The translations under genes and the position numbers were made by a program. 64,000 bases of DNA. Source: Jaltomata sinuosa (taxonomy: Eukaryota; Streptophyta; Magnoliopsida; Solanales; Solanaceae). Shown in pieces: positions 45,463-56,178 of this stretch. The stretch's first letter is position 1. Every line of letters begins with the position of its first letter. The stretch is from the NCBI GenBank assembly GCA_003996215.1, contig QJPP01003097.1, forward strand, positions 62,001-126,000. The letters run 5' to 3'. Below the pieces are notes generated by a model. That model was not told the origin of the DNA and ran no database searches. It saw only the letters and a program-made list of their open reading frames with translations.

Positions 45463-46039
45463 ACAACTATTTATTGTAATATATTATTAGGATTCTACGT
45501 CCTAATTATAAACTATAACAAATTAAACTAATCTATTGCATATATATTAATGTTAGGATTCTATATCCTAATCCTAAACTATGTTGCTTTCTATCAACTA
45601 TTACATCACAGTAGTTTGAATAATATTTTGAAATGCTAAACTTTTTTCATATCAACTTTCGAGGAATTTAAATAAAACTCTTCTAACTACCTTTTTGTAA
45701 CTTATCCGTCCTTTCTTCCAAGCTAGATAAATTTTGAGATGTTAAATTTAATTTAAAAAGTTTGGAAGATACTTTTAAAAATATATCTTCCACTAAATTA
45801 CAAATTAAAAGATTAATTTGTATAAATCCTAAGTAATTTCATAAAATTCAACAAACAAGAAAATAATGAATTTCTTCAAGTTTTTAAAATTCTAACTAAA
45901 AAGAAGAAAAAAAGGTAAGAAAACTTACGTGAAAATCTAACAAATTTAAGAGGAGAATGAATAATAAGGTCAATTATATTAATTGATTTTAGTACCAATC
46001 GAGAGGTCCATAAAAGGCTTCAAAAATATTTAAAATCAC

Positions 46040-46112
46040 ACCTCCCCTGGGGATTGATCCCCCGACCTCGCAGGGAAAAGAGTGGTCTTTTACCACTGAA
46101 TCAACTGGCAAT
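46040..46112 (-). repeat. tRNA-derived sequence (SINE head or tRNA relic)
   Basis: The minus strand reads CAGTTGATTCAGTGGTAAAA (A-box-like) and GAGGTCGGGGGATCAATCCC (B-box-like) at about the right spacing, but the acceptor and anticodon stems do not pair well. More likely a SINE head or tRNA pseudogene than a working tRNA. Confidence 0.45.
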
Positions 46113-47971
46113 TGCCTGACAAGCTGGGTCCTTGAATTTTCCTTTATCCTTTATTTTGGTTTTTTGCAAATTTTATAAGTATATTTAATATTTTTTCCCG
46201 ACAAAGCGGAGTCGGGTGACACCCCTTGAGTCAAGGTGGGTCCATATCCTGATAGCATGTGAATAGCAAAACATATAACAAGTAATATGAATCCAATACT
46301 TAGCATATAAGCAACCAACATATAGTATTTCAAGTCAATTCAACAGCAATCACGTCAAGTACACAATTCATAGAATAGCACCATAAGAGAGAAAAGGAGT
46401 AATCACATTTAACAACTATATCATGTATTGCTATGTCCATCAATCTCTACTCATATTACCTGTATCTCTAGTCTCACCTCAGTTCTCAGTCAAGTTCATC
46501 ATATTAGCACTACAACAATACAAAATAAGGTAAAAGGTGTACACATATGCTATAGGTCTTATTTCTACCCACTAGCAATGACCTGCAAGGGATCCTAGGT
46601 GTCCACGTACCATACCGATGTGCGCTCTATACCAGATGTATCAACAACAATATCTGTATAACTAGGTTCTCAGACCGATATTCTCACAAGGATATTCAGT
46701 GCCTAAGATACTATTCATACTTAGTTATTTTAGCTTACTTATCACTTCATGTTCATTTAGTCTATTCATACAAGCACAACAGGAAAAGCATATATAATAT
46801 AGCCACGTCCGAAGATCAATCACAGGTTATACAATTTCACTATAAACATGCAACAAGGTGAGTCTTAACTCCAATTCAAATCATAACCTACCTCGAGTGA
46901 AGATATAACACCCGCAAGTTAGTTCACCACTGCCTTGCACTTTCTTAACTCTCTGATGCACAAGGTCTAGAAATAACAATTGTATAAGAGTAATTAGCCA
47001 ATTACCCTTCATTTCAGGCTGTGGAAATCAAACCCAACTATTCTACCCATTAAACGAGGTTTCTAGCATTCCCTAAGGGTTAATAAGTCATTTATTAGCC
47101 TTATTGCTTTCAAAGAATCAATATTCAAGGTTTCTAGCCAAGTTCATACCTTTTTCACCATTTTTAAGCCTAAAAGTTTCACCTTTATGAAACCCAAAGT
47201 TTCCCACTAGTCTTAAACATGTTAAGAACTAATAATTTTATGTTAAAACTCATAAAAACACAATTTAAGATCAATTTTAGGTGGTTTTGCACCTACCCAT
47301 AGAGTTCTTCCCTAAATTCATACTTTTAGGGCTTAATTGCAATAAATCCACCATTAATTCTCCCCCAAGGTCTAAGGAAGATAATTAATTAATAAATTAA
47401 GAGTTTTACGAATTACTTACCTCAAACGATGGAGTTTGCCCTAGTATTCTTGGAAAACCTGCTTTTTAGAGCTCTAGAACAAAGTTGAATTATGAGGGAA
47501 ATAACTCAGAAAAATTGTAGAATGCCCAGGTATACTGCCCGTGTCCTCGTCACGATGGATTCTTTCTTCATCACGATGGATCTTCACAACGAGACATCCT
47601 TCTATTGTGGCAAAGGCAATTTTTAGAACACTGTTATCTCTCTCCCAGACCTTTATTTTGCAAGACACATTATTTCATAGATATCACGAATTATTTCCAA
47701 CGCGGCACCTATCATATTCGGAGTTTTATGACTCCGATTCTCATTCCAAAACTTTCTACGGGATCCTACGACATTTGGCTATCCAAGTATAAATATCACA
47801 CTACCACACAATATCTCACAAAATATGAATTACCTCTAAGACACAAAATACTATATTTTAGCCGAGCTCACCCTAGCCCAAGATTTTCAATTCTCACCTA
47901 GGAGATTTTCTAGCCAGGTACTTATGCCTTAATTCAGCGTAAGGACAAAACAGGTCATTACAAAATTGTTA

Positions 47972-48219
47972 CTCCCTCTGTTTCATATTGAGTGACCTAT
48001 TTTGACTTGACACGGAGTTTAAAAAAATAAAGAAGACTTTTGAATCTTGTAGTCTTAAATTAAAGATATATGAAATGTACTAAAATGCCCTTTAATCTTG
48101 TGGTTGTAAACATGCCATATGAAAATTTGAAATTAAAAAATTTCTAAAAAAGGAAAAGGTCATTCTTTTTTAAATGGACTAAAAAGGAAAGTAGGTCAAA
48201 CAAATTGAAACAGAGGAAG
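47972..48219. mobile_element. Stowaway-like MITE, 248 bp
   Basis: Ends CTCCCTCTGTTTCATATTGA and, inverted, CTTCCTCTGTTTCAATTTGT, flanked by TA (47970-47971 and 48220-48221). It lies ten bases outside the family C LTR. It differs from the copy at 3104 in length and sequence, so it belongs to another subfamily. Confidence 0.88.
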
Positions 48220-48593
48220 TATTTCTGAAGACAGAGACAAGAAATGATAGAATCCTCTGAGAATCAACATACACAGAGATGAGGTGAAGAAACTATCTCC
48301 CCATGTTGAATTGATTTACTACTAACAAATCTTGTTTTAGATTTGTCGAGAGCATCTGGGAGGATGATATTCTCAAAATAAAACTACAGGTGCAGATTAT
48401 GCCAAAAAGGACATCGCATAATGTGAATGAACTGAGACATAGTCCGAGAAGGAGGTATGATAAATAAACTATATCCTCATATGGAATTATGTTACTACTA
48501 ACCATCTTGTTTTAAGATGATTCTGAGAGCATCTGAGAGGGTGAAATTCTTAAAACAAAATCATAAGTACGTACTATGCCAAAAGAATGCAGT
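48220..48593. repeat. direct repeat pair of about 120 bp
   Basis: Copies at 48292-48412 and 48468-48588 share CATCTTGTTTTA(A)GAT, GAGAGCATCTG(G/A)GAGG and TATGCCAAAA in order. The family E LTR is inserted just after the second copy. Origin unknown. Confidence 0.7.
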
Positions 48594-50714
48594 TGTAACA
48601 CCCAAGAACTTCCAAGCCTAGACTCAGCTTAGAAAACCAGAAAAAAATAATTTTTCCAATTGTCAGCTGAAATCACGAGTTGGATCCACGACTCGTGGAA
48701 AGGGTACTGGACCCGTGGAATCAGATCAGAGAGCTGACATTTTCTCTGAGAATTACGATTGGGTTCTACGGACCGTGGAAGGATCCATGAGTCATGAACC
48801 CAAATTGTGGAACCAGACTTGAGGCCTGAAATTTTCTCTGAGAACCACGAACTGGTTCTATGACCCGTGTAATGGTCCACGAGTCATGGAATGGTCTCGT
48901 GGAATCAGACCTGTGAGTCAATAGCCAGCCAGGATCCACGAGTGAGATCCATGACCCGTGGAAGTTTCCATGAGTCGTGGACCACACTCATAGAACCCAA
49001 CTCCAGTAGCTCAGGATTTCCTGCTCAGGAACCATGACAGGGTTCCACGAGCCATGGAAGTTTCCATGAGTCGTGGTTTCGATCCGTGGAACCTGAGTCG
49101 CGAATTTCAATAGTTTTCTTTTAGTTTTCCCAAGGGTATTCCAGACTTTTCATACCTCTTCTAAGGCCTAAACTACATCATTTTTCTTAGTCTAAGCCTA
49201 ATTAATTAGTCAAAAACTACATAAATCACCTATTCTTCTAAAATCATCAGACTTAGAAAGAAATAGGAGAACGAAGGTGATAATTTTCTATCAAGAACAA
49301 GCAGAAGGTTCTTCAAGCTAAGCCTTAAGAATCTAAAGGATTTCTCCATCAGTTCTCCACCAGGTATGTGGGATTTCATCAATGGGTTCCTTTCACCCAT
49401 TGAGTCCCTAGATTCAGCCAGTTCTTCAGTTTCTCCATGAACTATTCAGACCTAGGGTTCCTAACTCTTAGGGATTCATTGTAATTCAGATGCTACCTGC
49501 TTATATTAATTTATACTTCATGTTTCTTGGAGAATTTGCGTAGTCACTTGTACAGGACTCAGAAACCCTAGCTTGTCTTAATTTCAGTATTCAAAAATTC
49601 TACTTGATAGGCAGATAATTCAGATAATTATGTTTTAGAATTAGAATGCCATCAGTTTCAGTATATTTATATGTGCATTCTCAGATAATTGTTAGTATTT
49701 GAGCTATCCAGTGTTTCAGCTTGTATTTCATTGCTTATATTTCCGTTGGGGATAGACTTAGTACCGAACGGATGATAGGATGAAGGCTTAGCTGTCAGAT
49801 TAGGCTAAGACCTTTTGTAGTAGTCCCCCAATCCCAGAACTACGGCGCCACCGTAGGTATAATGATTGGTTAGCTGTCAGATTAGGCTACACACCTCTGT
49901 CCCTTGTGGACATCAGTTTAGTGAATCCACGTCAGACTTGTTCGTACCCTTGGAAAGGTATGAACACCCTTCCACCCAGGGTTACAAGATGGTCCCATAG
50001 TTAGCTCAGCTTGGGGTATGTCGGTAATAGTATCTCCCACAGTCAGACTCAACATTGCATAAACCATGTATTCAGTTATTTCAGTTCAACTTAGCATGTT
50101 ATGATATTCATGTTCAGTTACTTAGTTACTGCATTTCAGATACCTTCCAGCTCATGTTTCATGCTATGTACTTCCATGTCATTATTCATGTTTACATTTA
50201 GTTATATATCCTGCATGCTCAGTACATTCAAAGTACTGACGCATACTTTTGTGCTACATCGTTATATGATGAAGGTTCAGGCACTCAACATCCAGACCGC
50301 GCTTAGCTCGATTTCCAGTCCTCACTCAGCAGCTTCATTGGTGAGTCCTCATAGTTCGAGGATGATAGACATGCTTTTATCTTTCAGTCTTTATATTTCA
50401 GTTTTAGATTAGTAGAGTTAGCTGGGGGCATATCCCAGCAACTCATATCAGTTAGAAGCTTTCAGACATAGACTAGATTCAGCTATTGAGTTGTTAGTGT
50501 TATTTTTCAGACATCATTATACTCTTATATATACTTCATATTCAGACATGTTTTGGGCTCTTTCCCACTTCAAATATTAAATTGTTTTAGTTTCCATATA
50601 GTGTATGTCTTGTCAGAAATTGTCTAGTTATGCCAGACCATGGATTAGCATGGGGTCACTTGTGACACTAAGCACTATGTTATGTCTAGGGAGTAGCCTC
50701 GGGGCGTGATAACA
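48594..50714 (+). mobile_element. solo LTR, family E, about 2.1 kb
   Basis: Starts TGTAACACCCAAGAAC and ends GGGGCGTGATAACA, like family D in plan but different in sequence. Flanks gcagt and gcaca match only 3 of 5, so the exact end (50711 or 50714) is uncertain. No primer site or coding DNA on either side. Its first 500 bp hold a palindrome-rich array. Confidence 0.72.
48680..49110. repeat. CCACGAGTCGTGG palindromic array in the family E LTR
   Basis: At least ten degenerate copies of (T/C)CCA(C/T)GA(G/C)TC(G/A)TGGA, each nearly self-complementary, spaced 20-45 bp. Confidence 0.8.
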
Positions 50715-51476
50715 GCACAATGTAGAACTTTTTTTAGCATCAAACTAGGGCATGGTATGTAAAGGAGTATCAGACTCTTTGGATGCTAGTTGAAGGATGA
50801 CTTCCACTGCCATCAAACCACACCCCTATCAGAAGGCATGTGAGTATTTTTGATATTCTTAATTTTAGTTTCGCATTCAGGGTATTTCTAAACTCACACT
50901 GGAAGCAATATCCCTTTTCTTTCAAATCTGAGTGACAATACCCCTAGAATTTTGGATATTATGCCTATGTAAGCTCTTACTTATGGCTGTGAGTGCACCA
51001 CATTCATAGTTGAGAGATTACAAGCCTCCTTTTCATCTTAAATTTCTTTGTCACTTATCTCAAAAAGCTCAAAGGTTATAGCCGCACAAGGATATGCCTT
51101 TTCAATCGATTGAGTCAGACTATAAGAAGCCTATACAGGTGGAATTGATGTTCGAAAACTTGGCTGCACTGCAAACCTCCCCTTAATCATCTTACTCCCC
51201 AATTTTCGGTCTCTCCATAATTCGAGACTGATATAGCTTTGGAATTCTTTAAAAATCATGCATAAAATTAAGCGTCTTGAACTACAAATGACCTGAATTC
51301 TCATATAACCTGAGATATATAGAAAACTCGATAGCGTATCTGGTCATGATTTCTTAAAATTCATGCTAAAACTAATCGCTTCCAAGAGTTGAATTTATGG
51401 TCTAACAAAATTGGGATCGTCAATTCCCTTTGCCCAGGGTTCCTTGCACTAAACCCTACCCAAAGGGAGTGACAGT
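50715..51476 (+). other. unassigned; probably 3' internal end of family F
   Basis: No open frame of note. It ends CAAAGGGAGTGACAGT right before an LTR start, which resembles a polypurine tract, so it is probably the last internal part of a retrotransposon whose 3' LTR follows. Confidence 0.4.
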
Positions 51477-54296
51477 TGTTGACACCCAATTTTTTACCTC
51501 CACATTGCAAATTAATTTTGAGCTTTTTTAAATTTTAAACAATTTCAAAATAATTTTTCTCATAAAGCTAAATATCCTGAAAATCAATTTTTTCAAGCTA
51601 AACTTTGTCACTTTAAGTAAGAATATATGCTTTCTATATTTAATTATATAACATTATATAGATTTTACTTAAGAGAATATTTTTTGGAAATTATTCTCGA
51701 ATGAGACCATGTTTAAATTAAGAACACTTTGTTTTTCGAATATAATTTGAAATTAGAGATTATATGAATAACTAGTGTCTTAATTTTTAAATAAAGTAGT
51801 TATGCTTTAAACAAAATGATTATTTTTACTTTGTTTAAATTAAGAAACTTAAATATTTGATTTAAATAAATTCGTCTATTTCAATTTTAGCCTAATTTCT
51901 CTAATGAAGCCAATTTGGTCATTTTTTAAACTAAATTTGGCCACACTTGCAAAATAATGTGGCCAGTCTCGTAATTGATTTTGATCCCATCTATCAGCCA
52001 AATTCCAGCCCAATATTTGGCCCAAATACCCTTAACCCGGTCCAACCCAAACTCCCTTATATCCCTCTTCTTCTTCTTCTTCTTCTCTCAACAACAGAGA
52101 AACCAAACCATCCCTACGTTCCTTCTTCTTCAACTAAAATGAAAACTCCAACAAACAAACAACCCCTCAAACACATCAGAGAACCCTAGACCAAAATCAA
52201 TATATTGTCGTCCCCAAAACTCCCGCGTCTTAGTCTCCAATTCAAACAAGATCGCGTGCTCAGCATGGGGATCATACCAAGAAGCTTCCAAGAATGCTCC
52301 TCAAGTGGTATTATCCTAAAATTTCCTATTTTCTTTTCGATTTTCTTTACAAAATTCATAAAAAATCTTTGCTGTGAAAGCTTATCCAAAAATTTGAAAT
52401 TCTTGGCATCCCATATTGGTGGATAGACCTCAAAACCCCCCAAATCTCATCCAATATATACCTTCACTATTCATTCATTGCAGGTCATGCGATTCTCAAG
52501 GCTAAAACACTTATAAGACTTATTCGAGCAAGGGATTTTGGTTGGAGAAATTCAAGAGTTCTCCGGCATGGTGAAGTATTTTTTGGCGAAGCTCGTGAGT
52601 CCTGTTTGTTGCTTCGAGAAAGGTAATACTCCTTGATCTCTGTGATTTTCATTTATTATGTGTTTGTCTGTTTTAATTTAAGTCCTAGAAGGATTAGAAT
52701 GGTTTACAAAGTAGCTAAGCTCCACGTCTATTTATTTCCTTGCTAATTATTCTTGCTTCAGTAGAGCAAAAATAGTTCATGTGTAGTCTGAGTATTTAAC
52801 TATCTAGTTCATAAATATTGTGATCTGAATCAGCGTAATCTTTTAAAGAATCTTATGTGTCTGAGAGACATGAATTTATCTGAGGTTTGATCAAGCTCTA
52901 GATAAAATTGGGTACTGATTCTAATATCTCTTTGGTTTCTCATAACGCCTTTGATCTTTATGTTACTCTCTTAACCTATAAGTTTTAAAATGAAAATACA
53001 TATAATTCGATATCAAAGTTTTTTTGTATGTCAAGTGATTAACCTACTTGTGTGCATTACTTTGTAGAAGTTCTTGAGTTAATATGGGTCGTAAGAGTTC
53101 CTTCTTTACATCTTGAAACTGTCTTTAAGTTTGGATATATTGAATCCCCCCTAAGAAATTAGAATCACTATTTTGAATCTGTTTGTGTAACGACCGGATT
53201 CGTCATTATGTTAATTTTTTTCGATTTCATAAATTTGGAGAAAATGGTTAGAAATTCATTCGGGGTAAGTAGGATGACGTCATAGAAAATTTCTAATTTT
53301 TCAAAAATAATCCGGGCTGATCTTACTCCGCTGTAGTGGTATTTTATTCTGCTATAGCAGAATCACTGTAGCGGAGGAGTAGACCTCTATAGTGGAGCTA
53401 CGGGAGGCAGTAGCCTGAGACAGAATTTTATTAAAAGTCTCTTCAGCTCAGTTGGAAAATATACGAGGGTTCCTCCAAAAACCTTCCCAGGCTACTCCAA
53501 GGCTAGGGAATCTTGAGGAGGAGGGGTCATGGCTGAAGGGACGCAGAATAGCAGATTCCAGGACCATCGTTCAGCCAGGAATGCACTCACAGAGCCAGAA
53601 ATGCACCGTTATAGCTGCTCGGCATCCAGGTAGGCTAGGTTTCTTCCAAGAGTAGATTGACCACTTTCATTTTCGTATTATTGTATAGAATGAAAGAGAG
53701 AATCCATGGTTAGGCCTTCGGGCATGGAGTCTGGAGGAAGTTGTTGAATTGTTGGATTACTTTGAAAATGGTAGAATGGGAATAGGGTGTTGTGATATTC
53801 TAGGCATTATTTAAATTGTGTGATTTTGCTAATAAAATGCGGAAACTAGTATATCGGAAGGTATGGGGAACCAGAAAAGGGTTAGTAATTAACAAATGTA
53901 TAAGGAACGGAAGTTCCGGACTAATGGGTATAATTAGGATAATTTTTTAGTTGTGTTTTAAAGCCGAGAAGGGTTTTCCCAGGTTGTATTTGGTCCTAGG
54001 GAGAGGGTCAGGAATAAATATAATTAAGTGCATGTTTAAAGGGGAGAACTGGGGTTAGTCTTGGATGGGATTTTGACGGTTCATAATGTACCCGTAATGG
54101 GGTAGGTGATGGCTTACGATTTCTGTGAATGTTGTATATTTTTGTACTCATATCTAAGTGTTTATATGAATTACATTGCTTTGGAAAGTTGTGTAGAATG
54201 TGTAAGGTTCCTGATTTACAGTCTGTGATTTGAACGGTGTTTGCTTGTTGGTTTACAAGTTGTTTGATCATCCATTTGACTGTGGGTTATTGACAT

Positions 54297-54442
54297 TTGG
54301 TTGGCTCGGGTCCCAGGCCTGGTACGGTATACTAATGGTTGGCATGGGTACCATACCTGGTACAGGTATAACAAATGGTTGGCTCGGGTACCACGCCTGG
54401 TACGAGATACTAATAGTTGGCTCGGGTACCACGCCTGGTACG
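54297..54442 (+). repeat. hairpin array, four GTACCA-N4-TGGTAC units (5' LTR)
   Basis: Units at about 54310, 54348, 54388 and 54426, each a 6-bp inverted repeat around a 4-nt loop (tacc, cgcc, cgcc in the last three; the first is GTCCCA). Period 38-40 bp, linked by GGTTGGC(T/A)CGG. Confidence 0.85.
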
Positions 54443-54544
54443 AGTTTACTTTACTGCATCATTTCATTGATATTGTTGCATTATGTGATTGGTGTTGGTT
54501 CCATGAGTGGACCAGGCTGTGTTTATAAATTGTGATATTACTTG

Positions 54545-54965
54545 TGGTCTTGGTGTAGGCTGGGTTGTTATATTATATTGTACTTTTGGTCTTTTTATAG
54601 GCCGGGTAATTATATTCTGAGTTGGCCTTGGTGTAGGCTGGCTTGTTATAATATATTGTTCTTTTGGTCTTGGTGTAGTCCAGGTAATTATATTGTGAGT
54701 TTGGTCTTGGTGTAGGCCGGGTAATCATATTATGAGTTTGGTCTTGGTGTAGGCCAGTTTATTATATTATATTGTGCTTTTGGTCTTGGTGTAGGCCGGG
54801 TAATTATATTATGAGTTTGGTCTTGGTGTAGGCCGGTTTGTTATATTATGTTATTAGTTGGTCTTGGTGTAGGCCAGGTTATTATATTATGTTATTAGTT
54901 GGTCTTGGTGTAGACTGGGTTATGATGTTAACTATTAGTTGGTCTTGGTATAGACCGAGTTTTCA
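54545..54965 (+). repeat. TCTTGGTGTAGGCCGGG minisatellite (5' LTR)
   Basis: About ten units of 35-50 bp, each GGTCTTGGTGTAGGCCGG followed by an AT-rich TTATATTAT linker. Non-coding. Confidence 0.88.
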
Positions 54966-55433
54966 TGTTAACACCTAGATGTGTTAGGGGGATCCGGGTG
55001 GGTCCTGACTATGTAAAAGAGGTTATGAGTTCACAATTATTGTTATTAAGTGTACTAATGGCGATCAAAAATTATTTGTGGTTAATAAGTTAAGGGTGGG
55101 TCTTGGTGTAGACCGGGTAGCCTGTTGAACACTTAGGTGTGGTTAGAGGATCTTTGGAGGGTCTGGGTTTTGGGATTAGAAAAGGACTTAGATATAACTC
55201 TGTTGTTGTCATTGAATGTATCAATGGTTGTTAGGTGAATTTCATGTGATTGGTAAATTGGGAGTAAGACTGAAAGTCTGGGGTTGTAGTTGTTGGTTGT
55301 TATAACCAGGATGGAAAGTTGTCCTTGAGATCCATGAAGGGTCCGGAAACTGGTAAGTAATACCACAGGTATAAGTGGTTTGGTTTAGCAGTTGGTCGGG
55401 TTAAGTCTGAATATCTACTCAAAGAGGTGACTT

Positions 55434-55690
55434 GGAAAGTCTAGGTGACAAGGTGACTTGGGAAGTCTAGATGTCAAGGTGACTTAGGAAGTCTAGATGT
55501 CAAGGTGACTTGGGAAGTCTAGATTTCAAGGTGACTTGGGAAGTCTAGGTGACAAGGTGACTTGGAAAGTCTAGATGTCAAGGTGACTAGAGAAGTCTAG
55601 GTGTCAGGGTGACTTGGAAAGTCTAGGTGACAAGGTAACTTGGGAAGTCTAGATGTCAAGGTGACAAGGCGACTTGGTAAGTCTAAAGGT
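55434..55690 (+). repeat. 26-bp minisatellite (5' LTR)
   Basis: About ten copies of AAGGTGACTTGGGAAGTCTA followed by GRTGTC or GGTGAC. Matching array at 60706-60967. Confidence 0.9.
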
Positions 55691-56178
55691 TAGGATAGTC
55701 AATTCTGAAAAAGGGGATTGATGAAAGTGATGTTGACAGGGGTGAAGCATTTACCTTGTGCAGTTTATCTTGATTTTTATATGATGGTAGGAGTGAATTT
55801 GGGTCAGCCGATGATGCCTACCAGTACGTGTGTTTGTACTGATTTTACTCTTGCTATACCTTTTTGGGTATAGTCTGGTTGCAGGATTGGTGATGTTTCA
55901 CAGGTTCAGGATTGCGGTGATCTTCCAGCAGCTCCTACTTTCCTTCTATGGTGGGAGTTGTGTCATCTTATGTCGTATACTCATCTTGTAGAAGCTCTTG
56001 TACCGGCTTAGACTAGGTTCTGGGGAGGTTGTTTCATATTGTAAATGTTTTCCGCAAATTCTTTAAGTCGTTTATTTTTCTAAACTATTTGTAAAAAGGA
56101 TTTCTCATGTATTTAAGGATTCTCCTATCTAGGTAGATTAGATTAGGTACCCGCACGCCCTGTAGTTAGGTCGTGATA

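Larger units (their letters stand above)
42838..46250. mobile_element. DNA-transposon-like insert in the family C LTR
   Basis: Foreign AT-rich DNA interrupts the LTR. The left edge reads GTACGCAGGATTTTTCATAA and the right edge GGGTGACACCCCTTGAGTCA then AGGTGGGTCC, a pair of terminal motifs I associate with Solanaceae hAT-derived sequence. Candidate flanks catgtag and catgtga match only in part. No transposase frame seen. Limits uncertain by about 30 bp. Confidence 0.45.
35262..47962 (-). mobile_element. Ty3/gypsy chromovirus, family C, with three nested insertions
   Basis: Minus strand: 5' LTR on the right (47962 to 42326), primer site, gag, protease, RT, RNase H, integrase, chromodomain-like tail and a truncated 3' LTR (35562 to 35262). 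Inserted in it are an RTE LINE in pol (37663-39219) and a DNA-transposon-like element in the LTR (about 42838-46250), itself split by a solo LTR (43196-45462). Because the 3' LTR is truncated, the element's target duplication cannot be verified. Confidence 0.9.
42326..47962 (-). repeat. 5' LTR of family C, split by nested insertions
   Basis: From TGTAATGACCTG (complement of 47962 down) to TTTTGACA (complement of 42330-42326). Removing the insert at about 42838-46250 gives roughly 2.2 kb, a normal size for these LTRs. Confidence 0.8.
53186..56178 (+). repeat. 5' LTR of family B, 2,993 bp
   Basis: TGTAACGACCGG to GTCGTGATA. Aligns along its length with 58504-61339, with scattered substitutions and an indel near 55860-55960 (present here, absent in the 3' LTR). 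Terminal CA has become TA. Confidence 0.92.

Noticed and set aside
46040..46112. Functional tRNA gene
   Set aside because: A- and B-box-like words exist, but the cloverleaf stems do not close and it lies within transposon DNA.
55434..55690. Regular 26-bp repeats that look like a CRISPR array
   Set aside because: Units are directly adjacent with no unique spacers, recur at the same place in both LTRs, and the DNA is plant nuclear.
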